Program-made: the position numbers and the translations under genes
The notes under the pieces: generated by a model
Told to the model about the DNA's origin: nothing
The model's input: only the letters and a program-made list of their open reading frames with translations
The model's database searches: none
In this document: in pieces, positions 24,501-37,895 of the stretch
Layout of the letters: each line of letters opens with the position of its first letter
Position numbering within the stretch: the first letter of the stretch is position 1
From: Streptomyces luteolus
GTDB lineage: Bacteria > Actinomycetota > Actinomycetes > Streptomycetales > Streptomycetaceae
Direction of reading: 5' to 3'
DNA length: 64,000 bases
Assembly (NCBI RefSeq): GCF_029968015.1
Contig: NZ_JASCIS010000002.1
Location: forward strand, 62,001 to 126,000

Positions 24501-26500
24501 CGCTCCAGCTCCAGTCGCGGCACACCGGTGGGCTCGAAGCCGAACACCTGGGCGTACAGGGAGAGTTCGGCCTCGACGGCGCGGATCATGGTGTCCGCGC
24601 GCCGGAAGCCGTGGCCCTCGCCCTCGAAGGCGAGGTAGGCGTGCGGCACGCCCCGGCCCTTCATCAGCTCCAGGAACCGCTCGCACTGGGCGGGCGGGCA
24701 GACCAGGTCGTCCAGGCCCTGGAGCAGCAGGAACGGGGCGGTGACGCGGTCGGCGTGGCGGATCGGGGAGCGGTCGCGGTAGCGGCCGGGGACCTCGGTG
24801 AGGGGTCCGACGAGGGACTCCAGGTAGTGCGATTCAAAGTCGTGGGTCTCGCCGGAGGCGAACGCGGTGAGGTCGAGTACCGGGTACTTGACGGTGCCGC
24901 AGGCGTAGACGTCGGTCGTGGCGAGCGAGACCGCCGCCGTCCAGCCGCCCGCGCTGCCGCCGCGCACGGCGAGCCGGGCGGCGTCGGCGGTGCCCTCGTC
25001 GGTGAGTGCGCGGGCGACGGCGGCGCAGTCCTCGACGTCCACGACGCCCCACTGCTCGCGCAGCCGGTCGCGGTACTCCCTGCCGTACCCGCTGGACCCG
25101 CCGTAGTTGACCTCGGCGACGCCGATGCCGCGCGAGGTGAAGTAGGCGATCTCCAGGTCGAGGACGAGCGGCGCGTGCGAGGTGGGGCCGCCGTGCGCCC
25201 ACACCACGTAGGGCGGGAGTTCGCCGTCGGGGGCGCGGTGGGTGGGGTTGCGCGGCGGGTAGAGGTGCGCGTGCACGTCGCGGCCGTCCGGGCCGTCGAA
25301 GGTGCGGATCAGGGGTTCCGGGTAGTACGCGGGGTCCACCGGGTCGGTGTGCCGGTTGCCGATGACGCGGGCGCGGCCGATGGCGGTGCACAGCTCGACG
25401 ACCTCGGGGCCGGTGTGCGGCCCGGCGCCGACGCCGACGACGCGGCTGCCTCTCGCGTCCAGGGTGGGCGACCAGGCGGTCCAGGGTCCGGCGGCGTCGA
25501 CGACCTCGCCGGTCGTGGGGTCGAGGATGCCGAGGGCGGTGGCGCCCTTGCCGTGGACGACGGCGATCAGCCCGCCCGCGAGCGGCGCGAACCAGCGCAG
25601 GCCCACCTTCCACAGCGGTCCGGCGAACTCCTCTTCGCGGGGGCAGAGTTCGGCGGGTGGTCCGGCGGGGGCGGCGCCGGGTTCCGGGACGGCCGTCCGG
25701 TACAGGTTCCACCAGCCGCTGCGGTCGGAGGCGAAGAGCAGCGTGCCGTCCTCAGCCCACTCGGCCTGCGCGATCGCCTCGTCGGTGCCGCCCGCGACCG
25801 TCCGTACGTCGTGCGGGGCGCCGTCCGCGGCGAGTTCGGCGACGCGGAGTTCCGTGCCGTCCCACGGCATCCGCGGGTGGTCCCAGGCGAGCCAGGCCAT
25901 GCGCCGGGCGTCGGCGGTCAGACGTGGTCCGGTGACGAACCGGTGTGTGCCGTCGGTGAGTTCACGCACCCGCGCGCGGTCCCCGGCCGCCGAGCCGTCG
26001 AGGGGTACGGCGGCGATGAGGCGGCGCACGTCGCCCGGCCCCTCGCCGGTGAACTCCTCCAGTACGCACCAGACTTCGCCCCGGTCCAGGAGCAGCCGCG
26101 GGTCCGCCCAGCGCAGGCCGCCGCCCACCGGGGAGGTGGGGGTGAGGGGGCGGGGTGCGGCGCCGGGGCGGTCGGGCTCGTAGGCGTAGAGCCGCTGGTC
26201 GGTGAAGTCGACGAACACGGCGATTGGGCCGCCGTGCGGGCGGGTGGTGGCGGTCCAGGGCACTCCGCCGTACTCGATGACGCGGCTGCGGACGTTCCAC
26301 GGCTCGGGCAGCAGCGACTCCTCGGTGCCGTCGGGGCGCCTGCGCATCAGGGCGCGGCGGCCGCCCTCGGTGGGGCGGGGCGCGGTCCACCACACCTCGT
26401 CGCCGACGAACGCGACGTGGTCGGGGGCGCCGTCGTGCGAGGCCGCGAGTGCGGCGTCGATGGGTGATTCCCATGCCCCGTAGGGTGCGGTGGTGGTCAT
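24497..26500 (-). CDS. Prolyl-oligopeptidase-family peptidase (S9)
   Basis: 667 aa serine peptidase cutting small peptides. The N-terminal beta-propeller (about 1-400) has the WD-like repeats typical of S9C acylaminoacyl-peptidase-like enzymes. The hydrolase domain has the nucleophile in VRGGSAGGWTAA, Asp in LQGLDDLVCP and His in GEGHGFRR. Probably cytoplasmic, since no signal peptide is seen. ATG 26500 is preceded by GGGGGGAC. It overlaps the S66 gene by ATGA. With the M20 and M55 genes upstream on the same strand it forms a peptide-degrading group. Confidence 0.9.
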   Translation of the reverse strand: MTTTAPYGAWESPIDAALAASHDGAPDHVAFVGDEVWWTAPRPTEGGRRALMRRRPDGTEESLLPEPWNVRSRVIEYGGVPWTATTRPHGGPIAVFVDFTDQRLYAYEPDRPGAAPRPLTPTSPVGGGLRWADPRLLLDRGEVWCVLEEFTGEGPGDVRRLIAAVPLDGSAAGDRARVRELTDGTHRFVTGPRLTADARRMAWLAWDHPRMPWDGTELRVAELAADGAPHDVRTVAGGTDEAIAQAEWAEDGTLLFASDRSGWWNLYRTAVPEPGAAPAGPPAELCPREEEFAGPLWKVGLRWFAPLAGGLIAVVHGKGATALGILDPTTGEVVDAAGPWTAWSPTLDARGSRVVGVGAGPHTGPEVVELCTAIGRARVIGNRHTDPVDPAYYPEPLIRTFDGPDGRDVHAHLYPPRNPTHRAPDGELPPYVVWAHGGPTSHAPLVLDLEIAYFTSRGIGVAEVNYGGSSGYGREYRDRLREQWGVVDVEDCAAVARALTDEGTADAARLAVRGGSAGGWTAAVSLATTDVYACGTVKYPVLDLTAFASGETHDFESHYLESLVGPLTEVPGRYRDRSPIRHADRVTAPFLLLQGLDDLVCPPAQCERFLELMKGRGVPHAYLAFEGEGHGFRRADTMIRAVEAELSLYAQVFGFEPTGVPRLELER

Positions 26501-26504
26501 GTCC

Positions 26505-26749
26505 CCCCACTTTCTGTGGTCGTGTGCGCCGGGTTCTTTCCTCCCCACCCCGCCCCTTCCCGAAAGCCTGCGGCGCTTCGGGGGCCAGCCCCCGGACCCC
26601 CGCTCCTCAAACGCCGGAGGGGCTGGATTTTGCGGGCGGGCTGGATTTGCCCCGATAGGGGCGCGGGGAACTGCGCGACCGGCCACGACGGTGGGAAAGC
26701 CGAACGACAGCAGCTGCAAGCTTTCGGGAAGGGGCGGGGCGGGGAGGAT
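26505..26749. repeat. Modular 3'-end inverted repeat, copy 5
   Basis: Outer arms CCCCGCCCCTTCCCGAAAG (about 26550-26568) and CTTTCGGGAAGGGGCGGGG (about 26722-26740), with the GGGGCCAGCCCC hairpin, CTCCTCAAACGCCGGAGG and the module GGGGCGCGGGGAACTGCGCG (about 26660-26680) between. It lies between the tandem M20 and S9 genes, directly 3' of M20. Confidence 0.8.
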
Positions 26750-28096
26750 TCATGCCGTCCGGAGGAACCGGTCCAGGACCCGTACCCCGAAGTGCAGCGC
26801 GTCCACCGGCACCCGCTCGTCCACACCGTGGAACAGCGCCTGGTAGTCGAAGCCGGGCGGAAGCTTCAGCGGTGAGAAGCCGTAGCCGGTGATGCCGAGG
26901 CGGGAGAACTGCTTGGCGTCCGTTCCGCCGGACATGCAGTACGGCACGACGTGCCCCTCCGGCGCGAACTCCTCGACGGCGGCCCGCATCCGGTCGTACG
27001 TGGGCGAGGCGACCGGCGCTTCCAGGGCGACCTCGCGGTGGTGGAACTCCCAGTCCACGGCGGGCCCGGTGAGCTGGTCGAGGGTCTCGCGGAACTCCTC
27101 CTCGCCGCCGGGCAGGAAGCGGCCGTCGACGTAGGCCACGGCCTCGCCGGGGATCACGTTGACCTTGTAACCGGCCTGCATCATCGTCGGGTTGGCGCTG
27201 CCGCGCACGGTCGGCTCGACGAGTTCGGCGGCGCGGCCCAGCTTGCCGACCAGCGAGTCCACGTCGAAGTCCGGGGCGGTCACGTCCGCCTGAAGACCGT
27301 GCAGGCGCGCGAGTTCGGCGAGGGCCGCGCGCACCGTCGGGGTGAGGCGTACGGGCCACTCGTACTGGCCGATCCTGGCGACGGCCGCGGCGAGCGCCGA
27401 CACCGCGTTGGCCCGGTTGACCTTGGAGCCGTGTCCGGCGCGGCCCCTGGCGGTGAGCTTCAGCCAGCCGGTGCCGCGCTCCCCCGCCGCGATCGGGTAG
27501 AGCTGCAGGTCGGGCGCGGCGTGGTAGGTGAAGGCGCCGGACTCGCTGATGCCCTCCGTGCAGCCCTCGAAGAGGCCGGGGTGCTGGTCGGCGAGGAAGC
27601 CGGAGCCGTCGGTGGCGCTGGCCTCCTCGTCGGCGGTGAAGGCGATCACCAGGTCCCGGCGGGGCCGTACGCCCGCGCGGGCCCAGGCGCGTACGACCGC
27701 GAGGATCATCGCGTCCATGTTCTTCATGTCGACGGCGCCCCGGCCCCAGACGACGCCGCCCTGGACCTCGCCGGAGAACGGGTCGACCTGCCAGTCGGCG
27801 GCCTCGGCGGGGACGACGTCGAGGTGGCCGTGGACGAGCAGCGCGTCTGCGGACGGGTCGGTGCCTTCGAGCCGGGCCACGACGTTGGTGCGGCCCTCGG
27901 TGCGCTCCAGGAGGGCGGGTTCGAGGCCCGCGTCCGCGAGCCGCTCGGCGGCGTACTCGGCGGCGGGGCGCTCGCGGCACGCGCCGTCGCCGTGGTTGGT
28001 GGTGTCGATCCGGATCAACTCGCTGGTGAAGCACACCACTTCGTCCAGCGCCTGCGCGTCGAGCTCCCGCGCCTCCCGCTCGGGTCCGTCAGCCAT
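26750..28096 (-). CDS. M20/M25/M40-family zinc peptidase
   Basis: 448 aa, dinuclear-zinc amidohydrolase acting on dipeptides or N-acyl amino acids. Metal ligands: His in VHGHLDVVP with Asp, Asp in GRGAVDMKN, Glu in FTADEEASA, and His in DYQALFHGVDER near the end. The dimerisation domain lies between, about 190-320. ATG 28096 overlaps the stop of the M55 gene by 8 bases (ATGGCTGA), so the two are coupled. Cytoplasmic. Substrate unknown; pairing with a D-aminopeptidase suggests a dipeptide containing D-residues. Confidence 0.9.
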   Translation of the reverse strand: MADGPEREARELDAQALDEVVCFTSELIRIDTTNHGDGACRERPAAEYAAERLADAGLEPALLERTEGRTNVVARLEGTDPSADALLVHGHLDVVPAEAADWQVDPFSGEVQGGVVWGRGAVDMKNMDAMILAVVRAWARAGVRPRRDLVIAFTADEEASATDGSGFLADQHPGLFEGCTEGISESGAFTYHAAPDLQLYPIAAGERGTGWLKLTARGRAGHGSKVNRANAVSALAAAVARIGQYEWPVRLTPTVRAALAELARLHGLQADVTAPDFDVDSLVGKLGRAAELVEPTVRGSANPTMMQAGYKVNVIPGEAVAYVDGRFLPGGEEEFRETLDQLTGPAVDWEFHHREVALEAPVASPTYDRMRAAVEEFAPEGHVVPYCMSGGTDAKQFSRLGITGYGFSPLKLPPGFDYQALFHGVDERVPVDALHFGVRVLDRFLRTA

Positions 28097-28931
28097 ACTG
28101 CTCCTCCACTGCGGCCGAGACGATCGTCGTGACGGCCTTGAACGTGCGGATGCCCTCGTACATCGTGTCGCTGGTGTACTTCACCTTGCGTTCCGCGTGC
28201 TGCCGTACGCCGGGTACGACGGTGGCGGACATCGCGAGGTGCGCGGCGTCGAACTCCATCTCCACGGTGAACGGTCCGCCCCGCACGGGGTCGTGGCGCA
28301 CCGCGAGCGCTGCGGCCTCCTTCGCGGCGGCCCTGATGTCGGCGGCGGTACGGGCCGGAGTACGGCAGATCGCCGCGTACCGCGAGACATGGTCCTTGAC
28401 GGCGACCTTCAGCGCCTCCGGCGCGTACCCGAGGGCGTCCTCGCAGGTCAGGTCGTCGCCGGTGACGAGCACGACGGGCACGCCGTACTCCGCGACCACA
28501 TGGGAGTTGAGGAGTCCCTCGCTGGCGCGGACGCCGTTGATCCAGACGCCGGTGAGGGAGTTGGCGAGGTAGGTGTGCGCGAGGACGCCGTCCGCGCCCG
28601 CGCCCGTGTGGTAGCCGACGAACGCGATGCCGTCGACGGCCTGCTCGCCCTCGTGCTGTACGCCCTCGACCATGCTGAGGCTCTTGTGCTTGCCGGTGAG
28701 CATCTCGGCGCGTTCGTCGAGCTGCTCCAGGAGCAGGTTGCGCATCGACCAGTGGGCCTCGTTGATGAGTACCTCGTCGGCGCCGCCGTCGAAGAAGCCG
28801 AGCACGGCGGCGTTCACGTCGGAGGTGAACATCGCGCGGCAGCGTTCCCACTGCGGGGTGCCCGGCAGGACGTCGGCGGGCCAGGTGACGCCCGTGGCGC
28901 CTTCCATGTCGGCACTGATGAGGATCTTCAT
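28089..28931 (-). CDS. dppA: D-aminopeptidase DppA family (M55)
   Basis: Removes N-terminal D-amino acids from short peptides; Bacillus subtilis DppA is the model. 280 aa, usual length. Zinc ligands: D8 and E10 in MKILISADMEGATG, His in LINEAHWSMRN (about 60), His in FVGYHTGAGADG (about 104). Forms a decamer in the family. GGGAG lies 5 bases before ATG 28931. It starts a run with M20, followed after a repeat by S9 and S66. These together look suited to recycling cell-wall peptides containing D-Ala or D-Glu. The operon name dppA is used here for the family; the transporter genes are absent. Confidence 0.9.
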   Translation of the reverse strand: MKILISADMEGATGVTWPADVLPGTPQWERCRAMFTSDVNAAVLGFFDGGADEVLINEAHWSMRNLLLEQLDERAEMLTGKHKSLSMVEGVQHEGEQAVDGIAFVGYHTGAGADGVLAHTYLANSLTGVWINGVRASEGLLNSHVVAEYGVPVVLVTGDDLTCEDALGYAPEALKVAVKDHVSRYAAICRTPARTAADIRAAAKEAAALAVRHDPVRGGPFTVEMEFDAAHLAMSATVVPGVRQHAERKVKYTSDTMYEGIRTFKAVTTIVSAAVEEQYG

Positions 28932-28969
28932 GTGCGCTCCCGTCCACCGTGGATCACTGGGTCGCCCTA

Positions 28970-29136
28970 GTCTTTCCCCTCCCCGCCCCTTCCCGAAAGC
29001 CCTGCCGGGCGGGCCTCCTCAAGCGCCGGAGGGGCTGAAAAATCAGCCCCTCCGGCGTTTGAGATGGGGGTCCCCCCTGCTCGAGCGCAGCCGAGAGCTT
29101 GGGGGAGGGGGTCCGGGGGCGGAGCCCCCTGGCGGA
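28970..29136. repeat. Modular 3'-end inverted repeat, copy 6
   Basis: Left part carries CCCCGCCCCTTCCCGAAAG; the core is CTCCTCAAGCGCCGGAGGGG paired with CCCCTCCGGCGTTTGAGA, then CCCCCCTGCTCGAGCGCAGC with AGCTTGGGGGAG, and a GGGGGCGGAGCCCCC hairpin ending at the ClpC-like stop. It separates the tandem dppA and ClpC-like genes and lies directly 3' of the latter. Confidence 0.8.
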
Positions 29137-31626
<2,490 letters not shown>

Positions 31627-31635
31627 GACAGCTCC

Positions 31636-31674
31636 AGGTGCGTCGGACAGCTGCGACGGACTGCTGCGACGGAC
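31636..31674. repeat. 13-bp x3 tandem repeat in the ClpC-like leader
   Basis: Units at 31636-31648, 31649-31661 and 31662-31674, each AGCTGCGACGGAC or a near copy. They lie just before the ClpC-like start. On the minus strand a perfect CTTGAGT (31697-31691) is 17 bases further upstream. Confidence 0.8.
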
Positions 31675-31770
31675 AGCGACAAGTCCCTCAACTCAAGCCC
31701 CGCGCCTGTACGCCCGCAACCGGAGAAATCACCGGGGAATTACGGGGGGATCGGCGCCGGATTCCGCTGC

Positions 31771-31836
31771 GGGAAGCACTTGGGAAACACTCGGGAAGCG
31801 CTCGGGAAGCGCTCGGGAAGCACTTGGGAAGCACTC
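31771..31836. repeat. 11-bp x6 tandem repeat upstream of the NDH-like gene
   Basis: Six contiguous units GGGAAGC(A/G)CT(C/T) with one GGGAAACACTC: 31771-31781, then every 11 bases to 31836. The period is close to one helical turn. The array ends 86 bases before the NDH start. Confidence 0.9.
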
Positions 31837-31922
31837 CGGAGCCCGCGCCGATTCGTGGCCGCCGACCGGGCGTGGCAGGCTCGAATTCCCCTGGTACGGA
31901 TCGCGCTCAGGAGGCACTTCGT

Positions 31923-33293
31923 ATGGCAGTCCCCCGGATTCTGATCGTCGGCGGCGGCTTCGCGGGTATGGAGTGCGCGCACAAGCTGGAACGGGTGCTG
32001 CGGCCCGGCGAGGCGCGGATCCGGATGGTCACGCCCCTCGCCCATCAGCTGTATCTGCCGCTGCTTCCGCAGGTCGCCTCCGGTGTGCTGACAACGCAGT
32101 CGGTCGCCGTGCCGCTGCGGCGCATGCTGCGGCGCACCGGCATCGTGCCCGGCGGGGCCGTGGGCGTGGACACCGCGGCGAAGGCGGTCGTCGTCCGGCT
32201 GATCACCGGGGAGACCACGGTGGAGCGGTACGACCACCTCGTCCTGACCCCCGGCAGCGTCACCCGGCAGTTCGACATCCCGGGGCTCGACCGGTACGCG
32301 GTCGGCGTGAAGACGCTGGCGGAGGCGGCGTGGATCCGCGACCACGTGATCTCGCAGCTCGACCTGGCCGCGGCGAGCGGCGACCCCGCCGAGCGGGCGG
32401 CGCGGCTGCAGTTCGTGGTGGTCGGCGGCGGGTACGCGGGCACCGAGACGGCGGCCTGCCTGCAGCGGCTGACCTCGGCGGCGGTGCGGCGCTATCCGGG
32501 GCTCGACCCGGCGTGGATCAGGTGGCATCTCGTAGACATCGCACCGAAGTTGATGCCCGAGCTCGGCGACCGGCTCGGCGAGAAGGCGCTGGACATCCTG
32601 CGCCGGCGCGGCCTGCACGTATCGCTCGGGGTGTCCGTGGCGAAGGCCACCGAGGACACCGTGACGCTCACGGACGGGCGGATGCTGCCCTGCCGCACCC
32701 TGATCTGGACGGCGGGCGTCGCGGCGAGCCCGCTGGTGCGGACCCTCGACGCGGAGACAAGCCGGGGCAGGCTCGTCGTCAACGCCGACCTGACCGTGCC
32801 GGGCGTCGACGGGGTGTTCGCGCTCGGCGACGCCGCGGCCGTACCGGACCTCGCCAAGGGCGGCGACGCGATCTGCCCGCCGACCGCGCAGCACGCGATG
32901 CGGCAGGGCTGGGCGGCCGCGGGCAATGTGGCGGCCGTGCTGCGCGGCGAGCGGCCGGTCCCGTACCGGCACAAGGACCTGGGACTCGTCGTGGACCTCG
33001 GTGGCAGGCAGGCCGTGTCGAAGCCGCTCGGCGTCCAACTCTCCGGCCCGCCTGCCCAGTTGGTGGCGCGCGGCTACCACCTGGCGGCGCTCCGCACCCT
33101 CACGGCGCGCTTCCGCACGGGTGCGAACTGGGCACTGAACGCGGTCGCGGGTGACGATTTCGTCCGGATCGGCTTCCAGGCGGGGCGTCCGGCGACGCTG
33201 CAGGACTTCGAGAAGACGGATATGTATCTGGGGCCGGACGAGATGCGGGAGATCCTCGGCCGCGAGGTGTCCGGAATCGCGTCGGCGGGTTGA
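31923..33293 (+). CDS. FAD-dependent pyridine nucleotide oxidoreductase, NDH-2-like
   Basis: 456 aa, membrane-associated NADH:quinone oxidoreductase-type flavoprotein. FAD motif ILIVGGGFAGMECAHKL (7-23), NAD motif VVVGGGYAGTETAACL (about 161-176), and the FAD signature VDGVFALGDAAAVPD (about 299-313). The C-terminal region has GANWALNAVAGDDFVR in place of a clear membrane helix. ATG 31923 has CAGGAGG at 8 bases. It lies before the formate-dehydrogenase-like gene, so electrons from that enzyme might reach quinone through it; this is inference. The stop codon is inside a tandem repeat. Confidence 0.87.
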   Translation: MAVPRILIVGGGFAGMECAHKLERVLRPGEARIRMVTPLAHQLYLPLLPQVASGVLTTQSVAVPLRRMLRRTGIVPGGAVGVDTAAKAVVVRLITGETTVERYDHLVLTPGSVTRQFDIPGLDRYAVGVKTLAEAAWIRDHVISQLDLAAASGDPAERAARLQFVVVGGGYAGTETAACLQRLTSAAVRRYPGLDPAWIRWHLVDIAPKLMPELGDRLGEKALDILRRRGLHVSLGVSVAKATEDTVTLTDGRMLPCRTLIWTAGVAASPLVRTLDAETSRGRLVVNADLTVPGVDGVFALGDAAAVPDLAKGGDAICPPTAQHAMRQGWAAAGNVAAVLRGERPVPYRHKDLGLVVDLGGRQAVSKPLGVQLSGPPAQLVARGYHLAALRTLTARFRTGANWALNAVAGDDFVRIGFQAGRPATLQDFEKTDMYLGPDEMREILGREVSGIASAG

Positions 33294-33378
33294 TGTCAGC
33301 GGGTTGATGTCAGCGGGTTGATGTCAGCGGGTTGATGTCAGCGGGTTGATGTCGGCGGGTTGATGTCGGCGGGTTGAT
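33281..33378. repeat. 14-bp x7 tandem repeat overlapping the NDH stop codon
   Basis: Seven units GTC(A/G)GCGGGTTGAT from 33281 to 33378, without gaps. Units 1, 6 and 7 have GTCGGC, units 2-5 have GTCAGC. Unit 1 encodes the last residues and stop TGA of the NDH-like gene; each later copy repeats TGA in a shifted frame. Confidence 0.95.
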
Positions 33379-33514
33379 AAACGTCGCCTATCAGGCCATC
33401 GAAAGTCCCTCTTTGACGTGCCGTCCCGGCCGGGCGGAAGCTTTCCCCGGCAGCGTGCATCGGACTTGCCGAAAGCATCGGCCGTACGCGTCAGGGGAAG
33501 AGGCAGAGCGGCAC

Positions 33515-35871
<2,357 letters not shown>

Positions 35872-35884
<13 letters not shown>

Positions 35885-36711
35885 CCGCCCGCAAGCCCGT
35901 GCTGCGCATCCGGGACGGCCTGCACACCACCCGTCCCGACACCCTCACCGTCGAGGAGCCGCTGGAACTCCGCGTCGGCGGGCGGCCGTTGACCATCACC
36001 ATGCGCACCCCGGGGCACGACTTCGACCTCGCCGCCGGGTTCCTCGTCGGCGAGGGCGTGATCCACGAGGCCGGTGACGTGGCGGGCATCCGGTACTGCG
36101 CGGGTGCGACGGACGACGGCGGCAACACGTACAACATCGTGGACGTCGCCCTCGCCCCCGGTGTGGCCGCGCCGGACGCCTCCCTGGAGCGGAACTTCTA
36201 CACCACGTCGTCCTGCGGCCTGTGCGGCAAGGCAAGCCTGGACGCGGTGCGTACGCGGACGACCTGGCCGGTGGCGGACGCCCCGCTGCGGATCTCGCCG
36301 GACACGCTGGCCACACTGCCCGAGCAACTGCGCGCCGCCCAGCGGGTGTTCGACCGTACGGGTGGTCTGCACGCGGCCGCGCTGTTCACGCCGGGTGGGG
36401 AGCTGGTCTGCCTGCGGGAGGACGTCGGGCGGCACAACGCCGTCGACAAGGCGATCGGGCACGCCCTGCGCGGCGGGCTGCTGCCGTTGCGGGACACCGT
36501 CCTGATGGTCAGCGGGCGGGCCTCGTTCGAGCTGGTGCAGAAGGCGGTGATGGCGGGGATCCCGATGCTCGCCGCCGTCTCCGCGCCCTCGTCGCTCGCC
36601 GTGGACCTGGCCGACGACGCCGGCCTCACCCTCGTCGGCTTCCTGCGGGGCTCGTCCATGAACGTCTACAGCCATCCCGAGCGGCTCGCGCCGCTGCCGG
36701 TCGCCCCGTAA
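35872..36711 (+). CDS. fdhD: FdhD, sulfur-transfer protein for formate dehydrogenase
   Basis: Transfers sulfur from a desulfurase to the molybdenum cofactor of formate dehydrogenase. 279 aa. Key Cys pair in SSCGLCGKASLDAV (about 114-117), family-defining GHDFDLAAGFLVGEG and LREDVGRHNAVDKAIGHAL, and VSGRASFELVQKAVMAGIP. ATG 35872 has GGGGAG at 7 bases and lies 13 bases inside the oxidoreductase gene, so the two are made together. A GTG at 35881 is an alternative. Confidence 0.95.
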
Positions 36712-36840
36712 GTCCGGTAGACCCGAATCGGCCTTGGCGGCACGCGTCGAGGTGAGGGAGGTACGTTCGGCTCCCCGACGCCGCCGCGGGGCCGGACCGC
36801 AGTAGCCCTCGCCCCCCCGGGGCCAGGGGCCCTCTCCTCG

Positions 36841-37773
36841 TCAGGCCGGGGTGCCCAGGTGGTGGCGCAGGGTCTGGTCGAGGGCGCCGTGCAGGTCCAC
36901 CTCGCGCGCCGTCTCGACCAGCGCGCGGGCCAGCATCGACTCGGGGTCCCGGTCGGCGAGGACGAGGCCGACGTGGCAGGTGCGGGTGGGGCGCGGCAGC
37001 GGGAGGACGCGGGCGCCGTCAGGTACGCCGTAGTTGTGCAGCCAGGCGTGCGGGATGACGCTGGAGAGCCGCATGGACGTGATGTGCGCGTAGATCGCCG
37101 AGACGGTGTCGGTCTCCACGACCGGGCTGACCAGTGCCCCGGCCTCGGCGAAGCAGGCGTCGAGGATGCGGCGGTTCTGCATCACCGGCGTCAGCATGCA
37201 GAGCGGCGCGAGCGCGGCCTCGTCCCAGCCGAGGGCGTCCCGGCCGCCGAACTGCCCATCGGCCGGCGTCAGGAAGACGTACCGCTCCCGGTACAGCGGC
37301 ACGACCCGCACCTTGCCGAGCGGCTCCCCGTCGACGTACGTCATTCCCGCGTCGATGTCGAAGTCGTTGAGCCGGCTGACGATCTCCCGCGACGACATCG
37401 ACTCCAGCGAGAACCGCACCCGCTCGTGCCGTTCCCGCAGGGGCGCGGTCAGCAGCGACGCGACGGTGAGCGCCGTCGGGACCGCGCCGATCCGCAGCAC
37501 TCCGGAGAGCCCGCCGCGCATGCTGGCGAGCGCGTGCCGCAGCGCGCCCTCGTCGGCGAGCATGCGGTGCGCCCACTGCAGCACCTGCTTGCCCTCGGGC
37601 GTGAACCCCTCGAAGCGCTGACCTCGCTGAACGATCTGCACGCCGAGCTCGGCCTCGAGCTTGCGTATGCCGGCGGAGAGCGCGGGCTGCGAGACATGAC
37701 AGACCTCTGCCGCGCGCCCGAAATGCCCTTCTCGTGACAGGGCACTGAGGTATTCCAACTGGCGCAACAGCAT
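36841..37773 (-). CDS. LysR-family transcriptional regulator
   Basis: 310 aa DNA-binding activator or repressor responding to a small ligand. N-terminal HTH LRQLEYLSALSREGHFGRAAEVCHVSQPALSAGIRKLEAELG (3-45), then the periplasmic-binding-like effector domain (about 90-300). It is convergent with fdhD and may control the formate-dehydrogenase genes; LysR genes beside such genes are known in other Streptomyces, so this is inference. ATG 37773 has no good Shine-Dalgarno site. A repeat array begins about 120 bases upstream. Confidence 0.88.
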   Translation of the reverse strand: MLLRQLEYLSALSREGHFGRAAEVCHVSQPALSAGIRKLEAELGVQIVQRGQRFEGFTPEGKQVLQWAHRMLADEGALRHALASMRGGLSGVLRIGAVPTALTVASLLTAPLRERHERVRFSLESMSSREIVSRLNDFDIDAGMTYVDGEPLGKVRVVPLYRERYVFLTPADGQFGGRDALGWDEAALAPLCMLTPVMQNRRILDACFAEAGALVSPVVETDTVSAIYAHITSMRLSSVIPHAWLHNYGVPDGARVLPLPRPTRTCHVGLVLADRDPESMLARALVETAREVDLHGALDQTLRHHLGTPA

Positions 37774-37895
37774 GCGGACATGGTTACGCGAAAGAAAGCC
37801 GCAGGTAAAGGCGGTACTCGCCGCTCGGACACCCGACCGGACGGAGGCGCCTCGCGACGGGGGGTGGCAGGGGAGGGCGGGCCGGTTCGTCGGCC

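Noticed and set aside
31677..31697. HspR (HAIR) operator before the ClpC-like gene
   Set aside because: Only CTTGAGT is present; the second half at N7 distance reads CTTGTCG and does not match ACTCAAG.
36712..36840. Terminator between fdhD and LysR
   Set aside because: GC-rich runs are present but no inverted repeat with more than six matched bases was found.
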